Source of the DNA: Bacillota bacterium
GTDB taxonomy: Bacteria > Bacillota > Clostridia > Oscillospirales > JAKOTC01
NCBI GenBank assembly: GCA_029776465.1
Contig: JAKOTC010000212.1
Span: 1-11,675 of the forward strand
DNA length: 11,675 nt
Direction: 5' to 3'
The notes beneath the pieces were generated by a model. The model worked only from the letters and a program-made list of their open reading frames with translations. It searched no databases and had not been told where the DNA came from. Of the stretch, positions 1 to 6,019 are shown piece by piece (position 1 is the first letter of the stretch; the number at the start of each line of letters is the position of its first letter). The translations under genes were made by a program, and so were the position numbers.

Positions 1-310
1 AGGTCACCTGGTGAACGGCAGTAAGATCATAAGGGTTAAAGGGAAAATTCTCTTCCTGTCTGCGCTGATAATCCTCAATCGCCATCGGGTAGAGTTCAAG
101 CCTTGCGTGGTTGCGCAGTTGCGCCGCAAGATTGGAATACCATTGATTAATCGGTATGTATGCAATAGGTGCACCTTGCATTCTCAGCTTGGGCAGAGAG
201 ATGTCGTAGGACAGCATCAGAACGTCTTCATAATACAACTCCTCCATAGAACGGTCGGTTGCAACCTCATACCGAAGGTTCTCACAAAGAGTTAGACAGT
301 TTTGTGACAT
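1..310 (-). CDS. Partial N-terminus of a DUF3298/DUF4163 (RsiV-like) domain protein, running off the left edge
   Basis: An open frame of 103 codons begins at the ATG complementary to 308-310 and has no stop before the window edge. A good Shine-Dalgarno AAAGGAG lies at 317-323. The visible protein has no signal peptide or membrane segment. It contains the stretches VLMLSYDISLPKL (about residues 31-43), then INQWYSNLA, LYPMAIEDY and FPFNPYDLTAVHQVT. The order of a short beta strand, a helix with N-x-W/Y-Y, then ELYPMA and a PF-PY-VHQVT strand resembles the N-terminal region of clostridial DUF3298/DUF4163 proteins, some of which are anti-sigma RsiV extracellular domains. That assignment is from remembered family pattern, and the diagnostic C-terminal half is outside the window. 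It follows the nadA terminator and probably has its own promoter. The reading frame is well supported; the family name is moderate. Confidence 0.6.
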   Translation of the reverse strand, partial: MSQNCLTLCENLRYEVATDRSMEELYYEDVLMLSYDISLPKLRMQGAPIAYIPINQWYSNLAAQLRNHARLELYPMAIEDYQRRQEENFPFNPYDLTAVHQVT

Positions 311-400
311 AATAAGCTCCTTTACTCCGCCATCATATTTCAAGCCCGGCGGCGGTTTGTACCTTGGATTGCTCAACAGAAGGGTTGGCAAAACAGCTCT

Positions 401-434
401 GCTATACTATACGCTGACGGCTATTTTTTTGACA
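401..434 (-). promoter_or_regulatory. Weak candidate promoter for the partial DUF3298-like gene
   Basis: On the minus strand a good -10 TATAGT is complementary to 406-411, overlapping a second -10-like TATAGC at 401-406. The -35 position 17 nt upstream reads TGTCAA, which is poor. It sits between the nadA terminator and the start at 310, leaving a leader of about 90 nt. That leader holds a CCGCC/GGCGG inverted repeat (327-331 and 348-352). Position is the main support. Confidence 0.3.
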
Positions 435-464
435 CAAAAATAAAGAACCCTTTCGGGTTCTTTT
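432..464 (-). terminator. Intrinsic terminator of the mnmA-nadA unit
   Basis: A 9-bp perfect stem AAAGAACCC/GGGTTCTTT (442-450 with 455-463) closes a 4-nt GAAA loop on the minus strand. It is followed by TTTATTTTTG, a usable U-rich tract. It lies about 65 nt past the nadA stop and before the next minus-strand gene. The plus-strand side also has TTTT, but no plus-strand gene ends here. Confidence 0.85.
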
Positions 465-526
465 ATAGGATTAACCTCAAAATTTCAGATAAAAACCATT
501 GAAATTGATATTTCCCGGGAAATAGG

Positions 527-1441
527 TCATTTTCCCAGACGGATCATCTCATCAATGCAGCGTCTGGCCTTGACGATGGTTTCTTCATCCATCTCAATGG
601 TCAAACCGCCCTTGCCTTCCAGAGCAAACAAAACATCCATTAATGTGGTATATTTCATATTGGGGCAAAGGAGTTTCTTGGAGAGGGGATAGAAACGCTT
701 ATCCGGAAGCATATAGGAAAGATGCTCGGCAATGCTGATTTCGGTGCCGATGATAAATTCTTTCCTGTCTGATTTTTTGGCATACTCCATAATGCCGGAA
801 GTGGAGCCAACATAATCCGCCAATTCCACAACGGAAGGACGGCACTCGGGGTGCACCAGAACCTCCGCTTCGGGATGCTGCATTTTCGCCGTCTTCACCT
901 CGTCGGGATTGACCGCCGCATGAATCGGACATCCGCCCTGAAGGAGCCGGATTTCCTTGCCGGGAACCTGCTTGGCCACATAATCCCCCAGGTTGCAGTC
1001 GGGAATGAACAGGATCTTGTCGCTTGGGATACGCTCAACCACCTTCACCGCCACCGAAGAGGTCACGCAGACATCGCAGACCGTCTTCAGGGCCGCTGTG
1101 GTATTGATATAGCAGACAACGGTATAACCGGGATTATTCTTTTTAAAATACTCGATCATCTCCGGTTCCATTTGCTCTGCCATCGGGCAGCCGGCTTGAG
1201 GATTGGCCAAAACCACGTTTTTTTCCGGGGAGAGCATTTTCACGGTTTCCGCCATAAAATGAACCCCGCACATCAGCATATTCTTTTGGGGGGCTTTGGA
1301 GGCCTCTACGCTGAGCTGGAATGAGTCTCCCACTACATCGGCAATCTCCACGATTTCTCTGGCCTGATAGCTGTGGGCTAATATGCAAAAATCCTTTTCT
1401 TTTTTCAGTTGCAAAATTCGGTCTTGAATGTCTCTGATCAT
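527..1441 (-). CDS. nadA: Quinolinate synthase NadA ([4Fe-4S] enzyme of de novo NAD synthesis)
   Basis: NadA condenses iminoaspartate with dihydroxyacetone phosphate to quinolinate in the cytosol, using a [4Fe-4S] cluster. Family hallmarks run through the whole protein: LAHSYQ, DVVGDSFQLS, CGVHFMAETVKMLSP, AGCPMAE, TSSVAVKVV, FIPDCNLG, GGCPIHA, HPEC, GSTSGIMEY, FIIGTE and LCPNMKYTTL. By comparison with the E. coli and Thermotoga enzymes the three cluster cysteines are those in AGCPM, GGCPIH and LCPNM. The length of 304 aa is normal for the short three-domain form. I chose the ATG at 1441 because it has GGAG (1448-1451) 6 nt upstream. The in-frame ATG at 1474 would add 11 residues and has no SD. 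It follows mnmA by 39 nt, so the two are probably cotranscribed. Neither nadB nor nadC is in the window. Confidence 0.96.
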   Translation of the reverse strand: MIRDIQDRILQLKKEKDFCILAHSYQAREIVEIADVVGDSFQLSVEASKAPQKNMLMCGVHFMAETVKMLSPEKNVVLANPQAGCPMAEQMEPEMIEYFKKNNPGYTVVCYINTTAALKTVCDVCVTSSVAVKVVERIPSDKILFIPDCNLGDYVAKQVPGKEIRLLQGGCPIHAAVNPDEVKTAKMQHPEAEVLVHPECRPSVVELADYVGSTSGIMEYAKKSDRKEFIIGTEISIAEHLSYMLPDKRFYPLSKKLLCPNMKYTTLMDVLFALEGKGGLTIEMDEETIVKARRCIDEMIRLGK

Positions 1442-1480
1442 AATATGCTCCGTTCCGCAGCTGTTCGACTGCATATTGAT

Positions 1481-2563
1481 TTACTGATTTAAAATTGTTC
1501 CGCCGCCGACCACAATATCCCCATCATAAAACACGACAGCCTGACCCGGCGTGATGGCCCGCTGGGGCTGGTCAAACACCACCAGGGCTTTCCCTTCTTC
1601 AAGGGGTTCAACCCGTGCCGGCTGCTCCTTGTGGTGATAGCGAATTCGGGCATTCAAGCGGATGGGCTCTTTCAAGGCTTCAATGGCAATCCAGTTCAGG
1701 TCGCCCGCAACCAGCCTGTCCGCAAACAGCTCCTCGTTGGTTTTGAGAATAACGGTGTTATTCTCCATATCCTTTCCCGCCACATACCGGGGCCTGTCGA
1801 AGGAAAGCCCGAGACCTTTACGCTGTCCGATGGTATACCGGGCAAGACCCTTGTGCCGCCCCAAAACATTCCCATTGGCGTCCACAAAGTTGCCGGGTTC
1901 CATGGTTTTTCCGGTGTATTGCTCTAAAAAAGCGGCATAATCCCCGTCGGGCACAAAGCAGATGTCCTGGCTGTCGGGTTTTGAGGCGTTCGCAAGCCCC
2001 AATTCCTCTGCCACCTTTCGCACTTCGCTTTTATACATCCGCCCAAGGGGAAACAGTGTATGCTCCAGCTGATACTGGGTCATGGCATACAGCATATAGG
2101 TCTGGTCTTTCCCGGGATCCACTGCCTTTCTCAGCAGCCAGCGCCCCGACACGGGATCTTTTTCTATAATGGCATAATGCCCCGTCGCCAGATAATCCTG
2201 CTCTAAAACCATTGCCCGCTGCAGCATCCGGTCGAATTTAATATACCGATTGCAGTTGATGCAGGGATTGGGGGTTTGACCCGACATATAGCTTTCAACA
2301 AACTGTCGGATCACGTCCTGCTCAAAATATTCTTTAAAATTAAAAACATAATGGGGAAAGCCCATTTTATGGGCCACATCCCGGGCATCAAAGCAATCAT
2401 TCATCGAACAGCAGGTTTTCTGGTATACCTGCAGTTCCGGCGGTGTTTCGGTGAGTTTCAATGTTGCACCGGTTACGGTATATCCCTGTCGCTGAAGGAG
2501 AGCCGCTGCCACCGAGCTGTCGACCCCTCCGCTCATGGCAACCAGCACTTTTTTGGATTCCAT
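1481..2563 (-). CDS. mnmA: tRNA-specific 2-thiouridylase MnmA
   Basis: MnmA adenylates and thiolates U34 of tRNAs for Lys, Glu and Gln in the cytoplasm, taking sulfur from a cysteine desulfurase relay. The 360-aa length is typical. Visible motifs are the PP-loop SGGVDSS (residues 11-17), the CCSMNDCFDA segment (51-60), TPNPCINCN (97-105) and SQDICFVPDGDY (198-209). The expected catalytic pair is C101 and C202, which matches E. coli C102/C199 in spacing. ATGHYA and KDQTYMLY, which are tRNA- and nucleotide-binding segments, are intact. The start is set by GAGG (2571-2574) 7 nt before ATG. The gene has a strong promoter at 2727-2755 and a leader of about 155 nt. No desulfurase (iscS/nifS) or Rrf2 gene sits beside it, unlike in many Clostridia. 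nadA follows closely, which links two iron-sulfur/sulfur-dependent enzymes in one transcript. Confidence 0.97.
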   Translation of the reverse strand: MESKKVLVAMSGGVDSSVAAALLQRQGYTVTGATLKLTETPPELQVYQKTCCSMNDCFDARDVAHKMGFPHYVFNFKEYFEQDVIRQFVESYMSGQTPNPCINCNRYIKFDRMLQRAMVLEQDYLATGHYAIIEKDPVSGRWLLRKAVDPGKDQTYMLYAMTQYQLEHTLFPLGRMYKSEVRKVAEELGLANASKPDSQDICFVPDGDYAAFLEQYTGKTMEPGNFVDANGNVLGRHKGLARYTIGQRKGLGLSFDRPRYVAGKDMENNTVILKTNEELFADRLVAGDLNWIAIEALKEPIRLNARIRYHHKEQPARVEPLEEGKALVVFDQPQRAITPGQAVVFYDGDIVVGGGTILNQ

Positions 2564-2584
2564 GGTTCTTCCTCATTTCCCAAT

Positions 2585-2601
2585 GCAGTCAAATCGACTG
2601 C
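2585..2601 (-). repeat. Short inverted repeat in the mnmA leader
   Basis: GCAGTC and GACTGC (2585-2590, 2596-2601) form a 6-bp hairpin with a 5-nt loop about 10 nt upstream of the mnmA ribosome binding site. No U-tract follows, so it is not an intrinsic terminator. It might affect translation or may be chance. Confidence 0.4.
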
Positions 2602-2726
2602 GCATCGCACAATAATATGAATTTATCGTATCGGCCCGATCTTGCCGAAGAAAGCGGATCCTTTCTAAAAACCGGCGGTGTTTGCCCTCCGATAACAAGA
2701 TAAATTCGACCTCATAAGTAAATAAT

Positions 2727-2755
2727 AGTATATCACGATTTAATCCGCCGGTCAA
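2727..2755 (-). promoter_or_regulatory. Sigma-A promoter of mnmA-nadA
   Basis: On the minus strand the -35 TTGACC (2750-2755) is separated by exactly 17 nt from the -10 TATACT (2727-2732). A TGA directly before the -10 makes it TG-extended. The predicted start near 2720 gives an mnmA leader of about 155 nt. It lies just after the tRNA-Gly terminator, as expected for an independent unit. Confidence 0.85.
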
Positions 2756-2782
2756 TTGAAAGAAATATCCGCAAAACGATAC

Positions 2783-2819
2783 AAACAAAAACCCCGAACG
2801 ACAACTCGTTTCGGGGTTT
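2783..2819 (-). terminator. Intrinsic terminator of tRNA-Gly (and possibly of the lon operon)
   Basis: The minus-strand AAACCCCGAA pairs with TTCGGGGTTT (2810-2819 with 2789-2798). After a one-base bulge, 3 bp more (CGA/TCG) close a short GTTG loop. TTTTTGTTTG follows. It starts 4 nt after the tRNA CCA end and precedes the mnmA promoter. Confidence 0.88.
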
Positions 2820-2822
2820 AGA

Positions 2823-2898
2823 TGGAGCGGATGACGAGGTTCGAACTCGCTACCTCCACCTTGGCAAGGTGGAGCTCTACCAAATGAGCTACATCCGC
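2823..2898 (-). tRNA. tRNA-Gly, anticodon GCC, CCA encoded
   Basis: The 76-nt minus-strand sequence folds as a full cloverleaf. The acceptor GCGGATG pairs with CATCCGC, the D arm is GCTC...GAGC, and the anticodon stem CCACC/GGTGG encloses loop TTGCCAA with anticodon GCC. The variable region has 5 nt, and the T arm is GCGAG-TTCGAAC-CTCGT with one G-U pair. The discriminator is U, as usual for bacterial tRNA-Gly, and the CCA end is encoded at 2823-2825. It decodes GGC and GGU. A perfect promoter lies directly upstream and a terminator directly downstream, so it is a single-gene unit, though read-through from the lon operon is possible. Confidence 0.97.
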
Positions 2899-2910
2899 GA
2901 TTGCTTTGTT

Positions 2911-2939
2911 ATTATATCAAAGCAACGAAAGATTGTCAA
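2911..2939 (-). promoter_or_regulatory. Perfect-consensus sigma-A promoter of tRNA-Gly
   Basis: On the minus strand, -35 TTGACA (2934-2939), a 17-nt spacer and -10 TATAAT (2911-2916) match the consensus at all 12 positions, with a TGA extension before the -10. The -10 ends only 12 nt from the mature tRNA 5' end, so the precursor leader is a few nucleotides. The -35 begins 9 nt after the stop codon of the preceding gene. Confidence 0.95.
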
Positions 2940-2948
2940 GCGGTTTGT

Positions 2949-3773
2949 TTATTTTTTTACCGCTTTTTTGGACGGCTTTTCCGGAGGTATGAATTGAGGG
3001 GTAGTATACAACAGCTTCTTCAGCTTCCAAATCAGGAAAACAGCCCCCGCGCCAACCAGAATGGCGAAAATTCTCTCGGCGTAAAAACCGAACTTGAGAT
3101 TCAAGAGATAGTAAGCAAATGAAAAGACAAACTGCCCTATAAACGCATAACCATAAACAGTCCTCTTTCCGGTCCACATACCGTACATCACCGCATAGGC
3201 GGTTGCCAAAGCAATTGCAAAGAAAGCCGCATATCCTATACCCACCAGGAAATACTCCACAGGATTGCGGGAAGTGAAGGTTTGAAGGAGGTTTTCCCAT
3301 TCCTTAAGGGCCTCCTCCGAATACTGGGAAGTGTCAATGTTTCCATAATTAATTTCCAGCGCAATGGTGAAGTGGTCCATAATAAAGGAAAACAGTTCAA
3401 TCAGAGCCTGATAGGCCGCAAAACCGGAACCCACCGAAAAGGCATAGGGTTCGTCCAGCAACTCATAACCGACAAACAGCCGGAAAACCATCCACAATCC
3501 GAAAACGGCGACAGCCGATTTCAACAGCACCACAAAGAGGTTGAATAATTCCGCCGAATTAGCCGCCATGCTTTGAAAGGGCTCAACGGATATGAGTTTA
3601 TATTGGAAGAGATACCCCACCATGTGGGAGAACATATAGGGAACCATGCCCACCAAAAAGTTAGTAAACTTAATATGGTTCTTATTGCGGGCATACAGGG
3701 GCGTTCCGATGATCAAACCGGCTCCCACTACCACGACAAAACCCATCATGATGATATTAATCAATGGTATCAT
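2949..3773 (-). CDS. Multi-pass membrane protein of unknown function, possibly YhfC-like
   Basis: This 274-aa protein is mostly hydrophobic. Numbered from the ATG used here, membrane segments are likely near residues 2-24, 34-58, 78-100, 113-135, 174-200, 206-226 and 234-250, followed by a basic tail ending KKAVKK. The order and spacing loosely resemble the YhfC family (PF10086), annotated as intramembrane metalloproteases. However, the family's E-x-x-R and G-H-G-x-x-E-type active-site residues are not seen: the corresponding segments read VFGLWMVFR and VGSGFAAYQAL. The homology is therefore tentative and activity doubtful. I prefer the ATG at 3773, with AGAAGGA (3783-3789) 9 nt upstream; a GTG at 3779 is only 3 nt from that SD. 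The SD overlaps the stop codon of the upstream glycoside hydrolase, implying coupled translation. It is the last gene of the lon operon, and no terminator is visible before tRNA-Gly. Confidence 0.8.
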   Translation of the reverse strand: MIPLINIIMMGFVVVVGAGLIIGTPLYARNKNHIKFTNFLVGMVPYMFSHMVGYLFQYKLISVEPFQSMAANSAELFNLFVVLLKSAVAVFGLWMVFRLFVGYELLDEPYAFSVGSGFAAYQALIELFSFIMDHFTIALEINYGNIDTSQYSEEALKEWENLLQTFTSRNPVEYFLVGIGYAAFFAIALATAYAVMYGMWTGKRTVYGYAFIGQFVFSFAYYLLNLKFGFYAERIFAILVGAGAVFLIWKLKKLLYTTPQFIPPEKPSKKAVKK

Positions 3774-3787
3774 AAACACACGTCCTT

Positions 3788-5413
3788 CTATTTTTTCTTT
3801 TCCAACACCAAAACCGTATCCCCAAAAGCGTTAACCCTCGGTGCGATCCAATTTCCCTTTTCATCGGGCCGGACATCCCCCAGTTCCTGCACCCTGTTAG
3901 AGAATACATAATAGCATTTTGCGGTGTAAGTGTCGGGCTCCACGTTCTTAACAAGATCCTCGCCCCAAAAGGCACCGCCGAAGAAAGGGCGAAAAATCAG
4001 GCGAAGCTCCCCCGGAATACCCACACAGAAATAGCCTTCCAGACTTTCATAATCACAGGGCTTCTCGATCCATTCCGGGTGCGGCTCCAGCCGCCACCAT
4101 TCAAACTGCATCAGAAACTTCTTGCTGTCTCCGATTTGTCGAGAGCCCGGCAAATCAGCGGCTTCCTGCCAGGGGGTATCCCCCCAGCCGGCTCCGTGGG
4201 GCGACGGCCCATAGGGCGTAAGTCGGTCGTTCAGCTGCCAGATGCCGTTGGCCCCATAAGTATGCCCGCAGCACCCGGTCATCACGCAGGACCAGAACAG
4301 ATAACGCTGGACATCCGCTCCGCTGGAACCGCAGATTCCCTCATAGCATACCTCTCCGTTGATCACCGGCATTTTCTTGCGGTCGACTGCCGCTTTTACC
4401 TGTTTGAGCGTGGGCAATAAGGAGATGGGTCCGCTATGGCCGGTCTGAAGCATATCAAGGTCCAACAGGGTTTCATCTTCCATCTGTTCATGGCCATTGG
4501 TGGTGGGATGAATGGTTATGAGCCTTTTAAAAGGATCGGATGCACGAATATGCCGGGTGATTTCCGTCCAATCCCTCCTGGCTGCCTGTATATACTCCTC
4601 CCGGGTCATCCTGCCCGAGAGGATGTCCCCGTCATTATAAAAAGGCATCACGGCCTCACCGGCCGCGCACCAGATCACCGGATAGGCTGCCCAGCGGGCG
4701 AGGATATAATCCCAATGCTTTTTGATGGTTTCTACCCCGGCATACTTGCTGAAAAATCCCCAGCAACCCACAATGCAGGGGGCAATCCCCTGTTCGATCA
4801 AATGGAACAGCTTCTTTTCAGCCGCGTCGAAATACTCGGGATTGATGCGGATAAACTCACGGTCCCAGGGATATCCGGCCTCATTCTTACCGCGAGGGTC
4901 AAAAGGGTCCATATCCGGATAGAGACCGGCAACAATCTGAATCACCGTAAAGCCTTTTTCAACCCGATCCTTTGTCAACCGAATAAAATCCTCCGGCCAG
5001 GCAAGGCGGGTGGTAAGCCCCATCCACCAGGTATCCGCAAGCCAGAAAAACGGCGCGCCGTCGGCGTGCTCCAGATAGCGCCCTCCGCTGTTTTTTCGAA
5101 TGGCGCCATGCCGATATAAGGGATTGTGATTATCCTCTGACAGGGGAATCATTTCAATTTGGCCGCTTTTTCCGTGCAGATCCGGATTGCTTTCGTCCGA
5201 GCAAAAGGTTTGATAAGAATGAACCCCGCATAAATGGGAGGAATAGCGGATTTTCCAGCAGTTCCCCCCTCCCCAAAAAGCGGAAACCCGTCTGGTTGCT
5301 CCGGACGGGTCGACGATAACGGCATAAACACCGACATCATTGAAAGGATCGGAATAAGTCTTTCGGGAGATCATGGTGATTTCACAAACTTGATTCTGCT
5401 CGGCTCTCAGCAT
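3788..5413 (-). CDS. Cytoplasmic DUF5060/DUF4038 apiosidase-like glycoside hydrolase
   Basis: The 541-aa protein has the layout of DUF4038 (GH140 apiosidase-like) enzymes. An N-terminal DUF5060-like beta-sandwich occupies about residues 15-90 (YSDPFNDV, AFWGGGNCWKIRYSS). A TIM-barrel spans about 100-435 (FFWLADTWWMGL, KGFTVIQIVAGLYPDMDP, WAAYPVIWCAAGEAV, LITIHPTTNGHEQM, MPVINGEVCYEG). A C-terminal beta domain of the type often called putative collagen-binding follows at about 440-540. E253 in WCAAGE and E354 in NGEVCYEG sit at the ends of predicted strands 4 and 7, where clan-A enzymes carry acid/base and nucleophile. There is no signal peptide, so it should act inside the cell on an imported oligosaccharide or glycoside; the substrate cannot be read from sequence. 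The start follows engB's stop by 3 nt, with GAGG inside the last engB codons. It is odd company for lon-engB. Confidence 0.88.
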   Translation of the reverse strand: MLRAEQNQVCEITMISRKTYSDPFNDVGVYAVIVDPSGATRRVSAFWGGGNCWKIRYSSHLCGVHSYQTFCSDESNPDLHGKSGQIEMIPLSEDNHNPLYRHGAIRKNSGGRYLEHADGAPFFWLADTWWMGLTTRLAWPEDFIRLTKDRVEKGFTVIQIVAGLYPDMDPFDPRGKNEAGYPWDREFIRINPEYFDAAEKKLFHLIEQGIAPCIVGCWGFFSKYAGVETIKKHWDYILARWAAYPVIWCAAGEAVMPFYNDGDILSGRMTREEYIQAARRDWTEITRHIRASDPFKRLITIHPTTNGHEQMEDETLLDLDMLQTGHSGPISLLPTLKQVKAAVDRKKMPVINGEVCYEGICGSSGADVQRYLFWSCVMTGCCGHTYGANGIWQLNDRLTPYGPSPHGAGWGDTPWQEAADLPGSRQIGDSKKFLMQFEWWRLEPHPEWIEKPCDYESLEGYFCVGIPGELRLIFRPFFGGAFWGEDLVKNVEPDTYTAKCYYVFSNRVQELGDVRPDEKGNWIAPRVNAFGDTVLVLEKKK

Positions 5414-5416
5414 GAT

Positions 5417-6019
5417 TCATTCCTCTTTCATCACAGCTTTTCGGATGATTTCTCTTAACTCTTCAATGCCCATACCATTGGCGGATACGATATGCCTGGG
5501 CTGTCCTGAAAATCTGCTAAAACGACTATCCACCTGCAAAAGCTCGGATTTGGTTAGTTTGTCCGCCTTTGTCAATATAATCATAAATGGCAAACCGGTC
5601 TGTTCCAAAAAGTCATGCATGACCATATCCAACTCGGAGGGGTCGTGACGGATGTCCCAAAGCAGCAACACAAGCCGGATGTCACGGCCCGTTGTAAAGT
5701 ACTTGTCCATCAAGTCTCCCCAGTCCTCCAGGCGGGTCTTTGCCCGCTTGGCATACCCATATCCCGGGAGGTCCACCAAACGCAGCTGGTTCAGCCGATA
5801 GACGTTGATGGTCTCGGTTTTGCCGGGCGTTGCGCTGACTCTGGCCAGGCTTTTCTGGTTGCACAGCTTATTGATCAGGGAGGACTTTCCCACATTGGAG
5901 CGGCCGGCCAAAACCACCTCCGGCAGGTCAGAGGCAAAAAACTGCTCCGCGCTGCCGAAGGAGGTCTCGAACCGAGCGGTATGAAAATGAATGGCGTCTT
6001 TCTTCTGCTGATTCATCAT
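5417..6019 (-). CDS. engB: Ribosome biogenesis GTP-binding protein EngB (YsxC/YihA)
   Basis: EngB is a small cytoplasmic GTPase needed for late assembly of the 50S subunit. The 200-aa protein shows the full set of G motifs: G1 GRSNVGKSS (39-47), a G2 threonine in ATPGKT (63-68), G3 DLPGYG (83-88), G4 TKAD (150-153) and G5 SAN (179-181). GYGYAK after G3 and the WxD-R segment at about 121-124 are typical of the family. Its ATG overlaps the lon stop codon by 4 nt (ATGA, 6016-6019) with only a weak SD, so translation probably depends on termination of lon. A lon-engB arrangement also exists in Bacillus subtilis (lonA-ysxC), which supports both identity and cotranscription. All catalytic motifs are intact. 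Confidence 0.97.
   Translation of the reverse strand: MMNQQKKDAIHFHTARFETSFGSAEQFFASDLPEVVLAGRSNVGKSSLINKLCNQKSLARVSATPGKTETINVYRLNQLRLVDLPGYGYAKRAKTRLEDWGDLMDKYFTTGRDIRLVLLLWDIRHDPSELDMVMHDFLEQTGLPFMIILTKADKLTKSELLQVDSRFSRFSGQPRHIVSANGMGIEELREIIRKAVMKEE

Noticed and set aside
11-295. Plus-strand 94-aa frame at the left edge
   Set aside because: The minus strand carries an open frame with a good SD and a family-like protein over the same bases.
381-416. Plus-strand promoter-like TTGGCA-17-TATACG
   Set aside because: No plus-strand gene follows; it overlaps the minus-strand -10 region and faces the nadA terminator.
851-1324. Plus-strand 157-aa frame opposite nadA
   Set aside because: It is an antisense shadow of highly conserved NadA coding sequence and is His/Arg-rich as such shadows are.
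2573-2788. Minus-strand 71-aa frame upstream of mnmA
   Set aside because: It spans the mnmA promoter -35 and -10 boxes and would start upstream of the transcription start.
4436-5119. Plus-strand 227-aa frame antisense to the glycoside hydrolase
   Set aside because: It lies wholly inside a well-supported gene with recognised domains, has no SD and matches no family.
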